A DNA stretch of 64,000 bases from DATCJY01 sp036562565 (GTDB lineage: Bacteria > Bacteroidota > Bacteroidia > Flavobacteriales_D > Sanyastnellaceae). The stretch's first letter is position 1; each line of letters opens with the position of its first letter. The stretch spans positions 1 through 64,000 of the forward strand of contig DATCJY010000087.1 of assembly GCA_036562565.1 (NCBI GenBank), in the 5' to 3' direction. The notes beneath the pieces are model-generated. The model searched no databases. It had not been told where the DNA came from and saw only the letters and a list, made by a program, of their open reading frames with translations. Both the position numbers and the translations under genes were made by a program. This document shows positions 8,887 through 18,003 of the stretch, one piece after another.

Positions 8887-9765
8887 TTAATTTGATTTTT
8901 TCATTCCGGCAGTCAATGTGTTTTTCATCAATGATACGATGGTCATCGGACCGACACCACCCGGAACAGGTGTAATGTAGGAACACTTGGGAGCTACTTC
9001 ATCAAACTTGACATCACCCACCAATCGGAAACCACTTTTCTTCGTAGAGTCCTCAACACGTGTAATACCAACATCCACTACCACTGCTCCTTCTTTTACC
9101 ATGTCAGCTGTTACGAACTCAGGTTTACCAAGTGCAGCGATGATAATGTCTGCTTCTTGAGCAATTTTTTTGAGGTCCTTTGTTCTGCTGTGAGCAATCG
9201 TTACCGTGCAATTACCGGGAGAAGCATTGCGTTGCATGAGGATACTCATGGGCAATCCTACAATGTGTGAACGACCAATTACCAGACAGTTTTTTCCTTC
9301 TGTAGGTACATTGTATCTTCTTAGTAGCTCCACAATACCTGCAGGTGTTGCCGGCAAAAATCCTGGAAGGTCCAAGGTCATGCGCCCAACGTTTTCAGGA
9401 TGGAAGCCATCCACGTCTTTGGCCGGGTCTATAGCTAGCAAAATCTTCTGTTCATCAATGTGTTTGGGCAATGGCAATTGCACGATATAGCCGTCAATGT
9501 CATCATCATTGTTCAATTGGTTGATGATATCCAATAGCTCTGCTTCTGTGGTTTCTGCCGGCTTGTGAATGAGCGTTGAGTTGAAGCCCACTTCTTGGCA
9601 GGACTTCACCTTATTGCCCACATAGCTTAGACTCGCTCCATTATCACCAATGAGAACTGCCGCCAGATGCGGAATCTTCTTCCCTTCAGCTTTCAATTTT
9701 GCTACCTCAGCAGCAATTTCTTGTTTAATCTGTTTTGATGTTTGAAGTCCGTCTAATAATTCCAT
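8887..9765 (-). CDS. folD: Methylenetetrahydrofolate dehydrogenase/cyclohydrolase FolD
   Basis: FolD (292 residues) interconverts 5,10-methylene-, methenyl- and 10-formyl-tetrahydrofolate, using NADP, in the cytoplasm. Family marks are the catalytic YxxxK in SYVGNKVKSC, the substrate motif VQLPLPKH, KDVDGFHPENVG, the Rossmann motif VIGRSHIVGLP, and the closing PVPGGVGPMT. Length is normal. The open frame extends 30 codons upstream of ATG 9765, but that extension has no family sequence, and MELLDGLQ is where FolD proteins begin. Its product 10-formyl-THF is the formyl donor for Fmt, encoded elsewhere in this window. It is divergent from the GH13 gene and shares a 174 bp intergenic region with it. 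Confidence 0.96.
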   Translation of the reverse strand: MELLDGLQTSKQIKQEIAAEVAKLKAEGKKIPHLAAVLIGDNGASLSYVGNKVKSCQEVGFNSTLIHKPAETTEAELLDIINQLNNDDDIDGYIVQLPLPKHIDEQKILLAIDPAKDVDGFHPENVGRMTLDLPGFLPATPAGIVELLRRYNVPTEGKNCLVIGRSHIVGLPMSILMQRNASPGNCTVTIAHSRTKDLKKIAQEADIIIAALGKPEFVTADMVKEGAVVVDVGITRVEDSTKKSGFRLVGDVKFDEVAPKCSYITPVPGGVGPMTIVSLMKNTLTAGMKKSN

Positions 9766-9906
9766 AATAGATGTGGTAACTAAAGTGTGATTTTTTTGAG
9801 TGTTTTGCAAAGGAACAAAGGACAAGGAGTTTTTGGACATATTGTTTTTAAACATCTGTCATGCACGGACGAAAACGCCCATGGTGTACAAGGAACACTT
9901 TCTCTT

Positions 9907-9914
9907 TACATTTG
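9907..9914 (+). promoter_or_regulatory. -7 promoter element TACATTTG for the GH13 gene
   Basis: Exact TAnnTTTG match 25 nt before ATG 9940. It lies in the divergent region shared with folD. Confidence 0.5.
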
Positions 9915-9939
9915 GTTTCATAATTAATACTTCTAGTAG

Positions 9940-12771
9940 ATGATGAGATTTTACATTACGCTGATTGCGGGTATGTTGTGTTGCTTTCCGTCTTTTGCAC
10001 AAATTCTCACCAGCATTCCTGTATTTCCTACTGCAAATGATACCATTACCATTTATTACAATGTGCAATCCGGTAATGCGGGAATCCCATTCACCACCAT
10101 TCCAATCTATGCACATACGGGAGTGGTGACACAAGAGGATGTGGACAATTGTCGTAACAATTGGCAGTATGTACAAGGAAATTGGGGACAAGCTGACCCA
10201 CATGTTGTCATGACTCCAATGGGAAATGGAATGCACCGCATAACCATTCATCCACCTTCCTATTATGGTTATCCCCAAGGAATGGATATCGGAAGACTCA
10301 TGTTTGTATTTCGTAATGCCAATGGTTCTTTTGAAGGCAAAAATGCTGATGGAAGCGATATCTGGCTGGATTTATATCCTGAAGGGTTTCATGCAAAGAT
10401 TTTGTCACCAGCATCTAATCACCTTATAGGTACTGCCGGTCAAACCATTGCACTGAATTGTGCTACATCTGATGTGGCTGATTTGGCATTGTATATTAAT
10501 GATGAACTCGTAGTGGCTGAAGTTAGCTCCGAATCGCTTCAATATGATTTCTCCCCGAGTGAAAGTGGTGTTTATACCATTCGGTTTGAAGCCAATCATA
10601 ACGGAGAAATAGTGGAGCACGTAAAGACCATTACTATTGATCCACAACCTACTATCGCTTCATCTCCGGCAGGAACTCGGGATGGCATCAATTATATCGA
10701 TGCATCAACCGTCCGTTTGCAACTCTTTGCTCCCAATAAAGATTTTGTTTATGTACTTGGTGATTTCAACAACTGGGAGTTTCATCCTGATTATTTGATG
10801 AATCGGACACCGGACGGACAAACCTATTGGTTGGATATCACCAACCTAGACCCTGATGTGCTTTACCGTTTTCAGTACAGTATCAATGTGGAAGACTTGC
10901 GCGTTGCGGATGCTTATACGGAGCTGGTGCTGGATCCGTGGAATGACCAGTATATACCCGAGCATGTTTATCCGAATATGCCTTCCTATCCTACTTGCAA
11001 TACCAACCAAATTGTATCCACCTTCAAAATCACCCCAGACCAATTCAGCTGGACGGATCAGTCATTTGTGAGAACCCCAAAAGAGCGATTGGTTATCTAT
11101 GAGCTGCTTGTTCGCGATTTCGTGCATTCACGCTCTTATCAGGCCATTATCGATACATTGGATTATTTGCAACAGCTTGGTGTAACCGCCATTCAATTGA
11201 TGCCAATTAATGAGTTTGAAGGCAACGACAGTTGGGGGTATAATGGCACCTTCTTTTTCGCACCTGATAAAGCTTATGGAACAGCCAATGATTTGAAAGC
11301 ATTTGTGAATGAATGTCACAACCGAGGGATTGCCGTGATTATGGACATTGCATTGAACCATGCTTTTGGTCAGAACCCCTTTGTAAGAATGTACTTTGAT
11401 CCGGATGCCGGCCAGTGGGGGCAACCTACCGCTGAAAATCCGTGGTTCAATGAAGTACCGAAGCATGACTTCAATGTCGGTTATGACTTTAACCATGAGA
11501 GCCCTCATACAAGAAACTTCTGTAAACGCGTGCTCTCCCATTGGCTCAACGAATATCACATTGACGGATTCCGATTTGACTTGTCAAAGGGTTTTACCCA
11601 AAACAATACACTGGGAAACATTGCGGCATGGAATGCTTACGATCAAAGCAGAATCAATATCTTGACCGATTACTATCAGCACATCCAGCAAACAAAGGCT
11701 GGAGCTTATATGATTCTTGAACACTTGGCAGGTAACTCAGAGGAAACTGTGCTAGCCAATACAGGAATGCTTTTGTGGGGCAATCTCAATCACGAATACT
11801 GCGAAGTGTCAATGGGATATAATGCCAACCTGAGCTGGGGAAGTTATACTAACAGAGGATGGAGCCATCCACATCTTGTTACTTATGCTGAAAGCCATGA
11901 CGAGGAACGCATGATGTATAAGAACCTGCAATTTGGCAATTCCAATGGCTTATATGATATACGGAACCTAAATACTGCTTTAGACCGCAGCGAGTTGGCA
12001 CATTTGTTTTTAATACCGATTCCCGGCCCCAAAATGATTTGGCAATTCGGTGAGTTGGGTTATGATTACTCAATCAATCATTGTTCAAATGGCTCTATAA
12101 ATGACGGTTGCAGAACCAGTGCAAAACCTATCAGATGGGATTATAAAGATGTTATTGAACGCTATAAGCTCTTCCAAGTTGTCAGCGCTCTGAATCATTT
12201 GAAGAAGACCGAGCCATTGTTTTCCACTCCTAATTTCAGTTTGGACGTTGCCGGTACGGCTAAGCGCATTCATCTCAACGGGAACAATCGCAATGCCGTG
12301 GTAGCCGGCAACTTCAATATTACTCCCATGACAGTGACTCCCGGATTCCAACACACGGGTTTGTGGTATGACTATTTCTCAGGAGAAGTCCTCGATATCG
12401 CTAATACAAACCAATCTTTCACCTATCAACCCGGAGAATACCATTTGTACTTCGACCAGTCAATGCAAGGACCGGATACCAGCACTGTAGATATGAAAGA
12501 AGTGATTCGTTTGTTCGGTATTGACTTTATGGTTTACCCTAACCCTGCCAATGACCATGTATCTATTGCGCTGCAGCTTTCCAAGACAACGAATCTTGAG
12601 GTCGAAATATTTGATATGATGGGTGGATTGGTACAATCGGAAACTGTAACGGTTGCACCGGGTGCACAAGTGGTGAATATGGATACCGGCTCATTACCGG
12701 TTGGAGTTTATATCCTTCGCTGTGGCGATGCGTATTTCAAACAGACCACACCACTGTTAATTACCAGGTAA
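9940..12771 (+). CDS. GH13 alpha-amylase-type glycoside hydrolase with T9SS sorting domain
   Basis: A secreted 943-residue alpha-glucan-degrading enzyme. Order of parts: signal peptide (1-20, ending SFA-Q); an Ig-like module (about 25-130) related to the protein encoded at 18000-18860; a second beta-rich module (150-235); a CBM48-like module (258-335, GDFNNWEFHP); the GH13 barrel; and a type A T9SS C-terminal domain (about 860-943, with VYPNPANDHVSI and LPVGVYILR). The four GH13 regions are present: DIALNH (469-474), GFRFDLSK with nucleophile Asp547, ILEH with acid/base Glu594, and ESHDEE with Asp654. Two adjacent ATGs (9940, 9943) are possible. It heads the Sus-like locus and would act at the cell surface, in the place of the lipoprotein amylase SusG. 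Confidence 0.93.
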   Translation: MMRFYITLIAGMLCCFPSFAQILTSIPVFPTANDTITIYYNVQSGNAGIPFTTIPIYAHTGVVTQEDVDNCRNNWQYVQGNWGQADPHVVMTPMGNGMHRITIHPPSYYGYPQGMDIGRLMFVFRNANGSFEGKNADGSDIWLDLYPEGFHAKILSPASNHLIGTAGQTIALNCATSDVADLALYINDELVVAEVSSESLQYDFSPSESGVYTIRFEANHNGEIVEHVKTITIDPQPTIASSPAGTRDGINYIDASTVRLQLFAPNKDFVYVLGDFNNWEFHPDYLMNRTPDGQTYWLDITNLDPDVLYRFQYSINVEDLRVADAYTELVLDPWNDQYIPEHVYPNMPSYPTCNTNQIVSTFKITPDQFSWTDQSFVRTPKERLVIYELLVRDFVHSRSYQAIIDTLDYLQQLGVTAIQLMPINEFEGNDSWGYNGTFFFAPDKAYGTANDLKAFVNECHNRGIAVIMDIALNHAFGQNPFVRMYFDPDAGQWGQPTAENPWFNEVPKHDFNVGYDFNHESPHTRNFCKRVLSHWLNEYHIDGFRFDLSKGFTQNNTLGNIAAWNAYDQSRINILTDYYQHIQQTKAGAYMILEHLAGNSEETVLANTGMLLWGNLNHEYCEVSMGYNANLSWGSYTNRGWSHPHLVTYAESHDEERMMYKNLQFGNSNGLYDIRNLNTALDRSELAHLFLIPIPGPKMIWQFGELGYDYSINHCSNGSINDGCRTSAKPIRWDYKDVIERYKLFQVVSALNHLKKTEPLFSTPNFSLDVAGTAKRIHLNGNNRNAVVAGNFNITPMTVTPGFQHTGLWYDYFSGEVLDIANTNQSFTYQPGEYHLYFDQSMQGPDTSTVDMKEVIRLFGIDFMVYPNPANDHVSIALQLSKTTNLEVEIFDMMGGLVQSETVTVAPGAQVVNMDTGSLPVGVYILRCGDAYFKQTTPLLITR

Positions 12772-12805
12772 TTACAACTGCTTTTAGAAAAAAACAAAAT
12801 GAGTA

Positions 12806-12844
12806 AAGGGATGAGAGTGAGGAATTCTCATCCCTTATTTTTTT
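12806..12844 (+). terminator. Intrinsic terminator after the GH13 gene
   Basis: An 11-bp perfect stem AAGGGATGAGA (12806-12816) with TCTCATCCCTT (12826-12836), a 9-nt loop, then a T-rich run. It separates the enzyme gene from susC, so the locus has at least two transcription units. Confidence 0.88.
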
Positions 12845-12886
12845 GAACACTTAGTGTACAATTTACACATATCTAAAAAAATCGAC

Positions 12887-12894
12887 TATGTTTG
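12887..12894 (+). promoter_or_regulatory. -7 promoter element TATGTTTG for the susCD operon
   Basis: Exact TAnnTTTG match 48 nt before the susC ATG. About 20 bp upstream is a small inverted repeat GTGTA-N5-TACAC (12855-12869) that could be a regulator site. Confidence 0.5.
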
Positions 12895-12942
12895 ACACAT
12901 TATAATTAACCAATTTTAGGAACGAAATACAACCTATTGAGT

Positions 12943-15900
12943 ATGAAGAATCTTTACGCAAGGAGTTTCATCATTTTGCTGCTCTCCATGTGCGGTGTGG
13001 TTCAAGCGCAAACCGTTGTGGGTAAAATTAGGAGTAGCAAGGATGGTGAGCCTTTGGTGGGAGCGATAGTCAGATCCCTGCAAAGTGGACAAGGAGCTGC
13101 AGCCGATTTGGATGGCAACTACCAACTCAAATTATCAGTCGGAAAACACACCCTTGAATATGGGCTGGTTGGTTACACCACTATAACAAAAGAAGTCACA
13201 TTGGCTATTGACCAAACCATTACACTCAACATTCAGCTCAATGAAGAAACAACTTCCACCGATGAAGTTGTTGTTGTGGGATACGGTGTTCAGCGCAAGC
13301 GAGAACTTACCGGAGCAATCTCCAAAATTGAAGGTAAAGAGTTGAATCGTTTCCCAGTTCCGAGTTTTGAAGCAGCTTTACAAGGTCAGGCGGCCGGTAT
13401 CCAAGTATCACAAGGTTCCGGTTTGGCAGGCTCGGGCTCGCTTGTTCGCATTCGTGGTATAGCTTCCATCTCAGCTGGTGGTGATCCGCTCTACGTAGTA
13501 GATGGTATCCCAATTACACAAGATCAATTTCTAGGGGGCAACAGCGGTGGTATGAACACGAACCCACTGGCTACCATCAACCCAAATGACATTGCTTCTG
13601 TCGAGATTCTGAAAGATGCAGCAGCAACGGGTATCTACGGTTCACGCGGATCCAATGGCGTAATCCTCATTACCACCAAACGTGGATCAAAGAAGGGGTT
13701 GGAGGTCAACTACAGTTCACGATTCGGAATCGGAGTGGCTGCTACCCTTCCCAATATGATGAATACAAAGCAATACCTAGCCATTCGTCAAGAAGCTTGG
13801 GAAAACGATGGAGGAACCGGTTATGTGTGGCTGCCAAATTACACCTCTGAATCTGACCCTGCAGATGTGCGTGAAGCCGCTTTTAAAGAGGCCAGCAGAA
13901 CGAATACCGATTGGGTTGACGAACTCACCGGTGTCGGCTTTAAAACCATGCAAAGCATCAGCATCTCGAATCGATGGAACAAGGATGCCCTCTATGCCAA
14001 CCTTACTTATGATTACAATGGCTCTTATCTTGTGGGTAACTCATATCGTAGATTGAGTGGTCGCCTTAACTGGGATCACACATTTGGTGATAAGTTGAAA
14101 ATGTTCACCGGTCTTTCATACACTCAGGGAACCAATAACCGCATCAGTGCAGCTTGGAATGGAGGTCTGGGTGAAGCAATGAGTACCGCTCTTCCCTATT
14201 ACAAAGTGCGCAATGAGGATGGTACTTATTATACCTGGAACAATGGATACAGTAACCCGGTGATGTATGCAAATGAGCGTCCATGGAAATACATTGAAGA
14301 TAGGGTGCTGGTCAATCTGGGATTGGTTTACACCATTATGAAAGACCTCAATCTGCGTGGTACCGTCAATGCAGATGGTTTGCGCGGAGCAGATTATCAG
14401 TTCTATCCAAAAGGATTAAACAACGATTATATTCAAAGCAGTAAGTCCAATACCAGTATCTTCTTTGTTCCAAACATCAATGGAAACCTGACCTTGGACT
14501 ACTTGAGAACGGTGAAAGAACATCACAATTTCACTTTCCTTGTCGGTACTGAAATGCAGCATAGTCGCACCTACAACCGATATGAGAGTTACTTCAATGC
14601 TCAAGGCTTGTGGAATAACCAAGACAACAGAGTAAGTGGTGAAGAAGGTGTAGAAGTTACCAGAGATGCCGGCAGCTTCTATCCTACTACGGAGACGGCT
14701 CGTTCCATTTTTACCAGTGCATTTGCTCGTGTCAATTACAACTATAAGAGCAAGTATTTCTTACAAGCCGTTGGGCGTATGGATGGCAGTTCCAAGTTTG
14801 GTGTCAACAATAAACTTGGCTTCTTCCCTACCATTTCCGGTGGTTGGATACTATCAGAGGAAAATTTCCTAAAGGATAACAACACTATCAGCTTCATGAA
14901 GTTGAGAGCCGGATGGGGAATGGTTGGCAACTCCAACATTGACCAAAATGCGCAATATGGTACGCGCACAATGCGCGGCTCATATAACGGTCAGCCAATT
15001 CTTTACACCGAGAAATTGCCTAATCCGAATTTGAAATGGGAGAAATCTACCACACTGGATGCCGGCTTCGAAATCGGGTTATTCAAAGACCGTTTGGCAT
15101 TTACCCTTGAGGTCTATCGCAAGATGACGCACGATGCACTCATGAATGTGAACTTGGCACAATCTACCGGCTTCAGCTCCTATACCGATAATGTAGCTCA
15201 AATTCTCAACCGTGGTATAGAACTGGGTGTCACAGCTTACATCATCTCCAACAAGAATTTCCAATGGAGATCGGTGTTGAATTTAGCCCGAAACTACAAC
15301 GAACTGGTTGATATTGGTGATTACTCGCCTGATGCAGTGAGCGGTGGTACCAATGATTCGCGTGTGATTGTGGGTAAGCCGATCGGTTCATTCTACTTGC
15401 AACGCTTCAGCCATATTGAGTCGGCAACCGGTCGACCGGTTTATTTGGACCAATATGGCAATCCTACATATGATTATGACTTCGACTTTGGACGGCAGTT
15501 TGTAGGAACCGGATTGCCCAAGGTTTCCGGAGGTTTTAATAACACCTTCACCTATAAGAACTGGCAATTGACAGCCTTTGCAACATTCAGCCTCGGAGCA
15601 AAAATCTTTGATTCATCAGGAAAACGACAAATGGGCGTGGTTACCAACTGGAACATGCGAACTGAATTGCTGGATCGTTGGAGACAGCCCGGTGACGTTA
15701 CCGACTTCCCATTCGTAACATTGACCAACTCTAACTATGGAATGGATGATGGTCAAGACCCTTGGTGGAACATCGATAAGTTTGTTTACAAGGCTGACTA
15801 TCTTCGTATGAAGAATATTGATATTGCTTACATCTTCAATTTCAAAGGTGCTTCCAAAGTGAAGGAGCTTCGCATAGGCTTCAACGTGACCAATCTGTTT

Positions 15901-16044
15901 ACAATCACCAATTTCCCAGGTTTGGATCCTGAAGTAGTACGTGATTTTGAGAATCCGCAAGACCGTAACATGAGTCCTAATGTTACCTATCTCACTCCTC
16001 CGCAAGAGAAAAGTTATAACATCAATATCTCTGCAACATTCTAA
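12943..16044 (+). CDS. SusC/RagA-family TonB-dependent outer-membrane transporter
   Basis: This is a 1033-residue outer-membrane beta-barrel that imports oligosaccharides using TonB energy, with SusD as its lid. The signal peptide ends at VVQAQ (about residue 23). Next comes a carboxypeptidase-regulatory-like domain (VVGKIRSSKDGEPLVGA to about residue 100), then the TonB-box region TDEVVVVGYG, and a plug domain with LYVVDGIPI and IASVEILKDAAATGIYGSRG. The barrel ends in a C-terminal Phe, as required for barrel insertion. The longest frame begins at TTG 12937; ATG 12943 directly before the signal peptide is preferred. It lies 18 bp before susD and behind the GH13 enzyme, which points to an alpha-glucan ligand. 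The ligand call is inference from the neighbours. Confidence 0.95.
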   Translation: MKNLYARSFIILLLSMCGVVQAQTVVGKIRSSKDGEPLVGAIVRSLQSGQGAAADLDGNYQLKLSVGKHTLEYGLVGYTTITKEVTLAIDQTITLNIQLNEETTSTDEVVVVGYGVQRKRELTGAISKIEGKELNRFPVPSFEAALQGQAAGIQVSQGSGLAGSGSLVRIRGIASISAGGDPLYVVDGIPITQDQFLGGNSGGMNTNPLATINPNDIASVEILKDAAATGIYGSRGSNGVILITTKRGSKKGLEVNYSSRFGIGVAATLPNMMNTKQYLAIRQEAWENDGGTGYVWLPNYTSESDPADVREAAFKEASRTNTDWVDELTGVGFKTMQSISISNRWNKDALYANLTYDYNGSYLVGNSYRRLSGRLNWDHTFGDKLKMFTGLSYTQGTNNRISAAWNGGLGEAMSTALPYYKVRNEDGTYYTWNNGYSNPVMYANERPWKYIEDRVLVNLGLVYTIMKDLNLRGTVNADGLRGADYQFYPKGLNNDYIQSSKSNTSIFFVPNINGNLTLDYLRTVKEHHNFTFLVGTEMQHSRTYNRYESYFNAQGLWNNQDNRVSGEEGVEVTRDAGSFYPTTETARSIFTSAFARVNYNYKSKYFLQAVGRMDGSSKFGVNNKLGFFPTISGGWILSEENFLKDNNTISFMKLRAGWGMVGNSNIDQNAQYGTRTMRGSYNGQPILYTEKLPNPNLKWEKSTTLDAGFEIGLFKDRLAFTLEVYRKMTHDALMNVNLAQSTGFSSYTDNVAQILNRGIELGVTAYIISNKNFQWRSVLNLARNYNELVDIGDYSPDAVSGGTNDSRVIVGKPIGSFYLQRFSHIESATGRPVYLDQYGNPTYDYDFDFGRQFVGTGLPKVSGGFNNTFTYKNWQLTAFATFSLGAKIFDSSGKRQMGVVTNWNMRTELLDRWRQPGDVTDFPFVTLTNSNYGMDDGQDPWWNIDKFVYKADYLRMKNIDIAYIFNFKGASKVKELRIGFNVTNLFTITNFPGLDPEVVRDFENPQDRNMSPNVTYLTPPQEKSYNINISATF

Positions 16045-16062
16045 ACTTAAAGTTTGAAGGCT

Positions 16063-17490
16063 ATGAAAAATTATTCTCTATATAAAATTCTTCTGGTGGT
16101 AGTGCTGTTTGTGCCAACCACCGCATGTGAGAAAATGTTGACCGTACAGGGAGAGAACCAAATTACGGATCTCAATATGTTGCTGGAGACACCGCAGGAT
16201 GCACAGAATGTATTGAATGGAGCATACGATGTTCTGGCAAACGTATTTAACGGTCGCATTCAAAACCTCAACGAGCTTTTGAGTTCCAATACGGCACCGC
16301 CCAATAACCACGCAGATCTCAGTGCAGTGTATACACGTTCTACCAATACGGTGAACTCGACAGTGAACGGCATTTATCAAGACTTGTACTTGGCCATTGC
16401 AAGAGCCAATCTCTTGCTCGCCAATGCTTCTTCAATTGCCGGTATCAGTGACTCTGAATTGAAACGCATTGAAGCAGAATCAAAATTCATTCGCTCGCTG
16501 GCTCATTTTTGGGTACTGAAAACTTGGGCACAACCGTGGGGTTATACAGCAGATAACTCACACTTGGGGATTGTTTTGCGTACAGAAGCCACCCAATTGC
16601 CCAAGGCGCGTAGTACGGTGAAGGAGTGTTATGATTTCATCCAAAATGATTTGATAGAAGCCATCAATGATTTGCCTGAATCCAATGGTTATTATGCGGA
16701 TAAATATGCTGCGGCTGCATTGCTTGCTTATACCTATTTCATGCAGAACAATTATGAACGTACGGTTTACTACTGCAACATGGTCATCAACTCCGGCAAG
16801 TATGAATTGGATGATACCAATGACACTTTCCATGCATTGTCATTATTTGAACACGATAGTCCGAATCCAGAGTTCATCTTTGGTTCCAATTCTATCAACA
16901 CTCCTGATTTGCAGGATAGCCGCAATGGTGGTTTTACCGGAATGTATCGTTCTTACAGCATATCAGGAGCAACCTTGAGTATGTCAGAAGAAGCTTACAA
17001 CCTCTTGGCACAAACCCCTTCTGATTTGCGCAATGAATGGATAGTTCAAGCCAATGGTCAATATCAGTTGACACGTTTTGGTACAGCTGAGACCAATGCA
17101 ATGAACCTCAACTATTTCGATTTACCTATTCTTCGGCTCACTGTTTTCAAATTAATCAGAGCCGAAGCCTTGGCATCGATGGGAGCTGACTTGCAGACGG
17201 CCATTACCGACATCAATGATATCCGAAACCGTGCTTTCATTGCTGCAACCAATCAAGTTCCTAATACCGCAACGGCAGAGGAGCTGGTGCAGCTGGCTCG
17301 TGAGGAATTCAGAAAAGAAACCTTGGGCGAAGGACTTTATGTGGATCAGCAAAAAAGACGTGGAGTATTGGGGGAGAATGTGATGATTCGAAATGCTCCA
17401 TGGAATTGCGATGGCATGGCTCTGCAGTTTCCGCTCTCAGAGAATACCGGTGCCAATTTCATTTTTAATCCAAGAGGTGGTTGTAATTGA
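16063..17490 (+). CDS. SusD/RagB-family glycan-binding outer-membrane lipoprotein
   Basis: A 475-residue surface lipoprotein that caps the SusC barrel and binds the incoming oligosaccharide. The signal peptide leads to TTAC with Cys22 as the likely lipidation site; the -3 residue is Thr rather than Leu, so the lipobox is weak. Family sequence includes ESKFIRSLAHFWVLKTWAQP, the TPR-like AAALLAYTYFMQNNYERTVYY, and the C-terminal EEFRKETLGEG. ATG 16063 is preferred over the upstream TTG 16054. It follows susC by 18 bp and precedes two further exported proteins in the same operon. The length is somewhat shorter than many SusD proteins but complete, ending in the usual NPRGGCN-type tail. Confidence 0.94.
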   Translation: MKNYSLYKILLVVVLFVPTTACEKMLTVQGENQITDLNMLLETPQDAQNVLNGAYDVLANVFNGRIQNLNELLSSNTAPPNNHADLSAVYTRSTNTVNSTVNGIYQDLYLAIARANLLLANASSIAGISDSELKRIEAESKFIRSLAHFWVLKTWAQPWGYTADNSHLGIVLRTEATQLPKARSTVKECYDFIQNDLIEAINDLPESNGYYADKYAAAALLAYTYFMQNNYERTVYYCNMVINSGKYELDDTNDTFHALSLFEHDSPNPEFIFGSNSINTPDLQDSRNGGFTGMYRSYSISGATLSMSEEAYNLLAQTPSDLRNEWIVQANGQYQLTRFGTAETNAMNLNYFDLPILRLTVFKLIRAEALASMGADLQTAITDINDIRNRAFIAATNQVPNTATAEELVQLAREEFRKETLGEGLYVDQQKRRGVLGENVMIRNAPWNCDGMALQFPLSENTGANFIFNPRGGCN

Positions 17491-17511
17491 TAAACGAGTG
17501 AATTGAACAAC

Positions 17512-18003
17512 ATGAAGAAGATATATTATATCGCTATCGCATTGCTGATAGCATCGTGCAAACCGGAAATTAAGGGTGAACTCGGTGAACCTTTTAATAA
17601 GATGGAAGCCATGAATGGAATGTGGGAATTGTCTGCTTTCATGCAGCGCGATGAAAACAATCCTATTAAAGAAGTAAGAGACATGAGCGAGTTTTATATC
17701 GTTCCGGGAGAAGTCTCCACACGCTTCCAATTCAACAGCGATGATATGACCTACACCGTTGTACCGGGACCGGGACGAAATTTCTTTGGTAACAGTGGAA
17801 CTTGGCACTTTGACAATAGCGAAGCGCCTTCCTACATCATTTTGGAAAATGAAACCGACACATTTGAGGTGAAATTGGGTAGTTCACCAAGAAGTTACAC
17901 ATCCTACTTGACGCTTGAGCTACCGCGTTATTGTGTAGATAACAGCGGTAACAGCACTCCAACAGTTACTTATATTTTCACTATCAACAGAATCAACCCA
18001 TGA
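17512..18003 (+). CDS. Small lipoprotein of the Sus-like operon, family not recognised
   Basis: The 163-residue product has a clear lipoprotein signal: MKKIYYIAIALLIASC with Cys16. ATG 17512 is chosen because the upstream TTG 17503 only adds three residues before the signal. The mature part is predicted beta-rich, with repeated aromatic and Thr residues (NGMWELSAFMQR, SGTWHFDNSE, TDTFEVKLG, YLTLELPRYC). This looks like a small lipocalin-like or beta-barrel fold of the kind often encoded after SusD, but I cannot name a family. It starts 21 bp after susD and its stop overlaps the next start by 4 nt (ATGA), so the two are translationally coupled. A role as an accessory surface glycan-binding lipoprotein is inferred from position only. 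Confidence 0.8.
   Translation: MKKIYYIAIALLIASCKPEIKGELGEPFNKMEAMNGMWELSAFMQRDENNPIKEVRDMSEFYIVPGEVSTRFQFNSDDMTYTVVPGPGRNFFGNSGTWHFDNSEAPSYIILENETDTFEVKLGSSPRSYTSYLTLELPRYCVDNSGNSTPTVTYIFTINRINP

Noticed and set aside
9859..10278. Minus-strand frame (139 codons) between folD and the GH13 gene
   Set aside because: Mostly antisense to the GH13 signal peptide and first module, and covers the GH13 promoter.
12937..12942. TTG start for susC six bases upstream of the ATG
   Set aside because: It would only add two residues before a perfect signal peptide; the same argument applies to TTG starts at 16054, 17503, 28435, 45823 and 62534.
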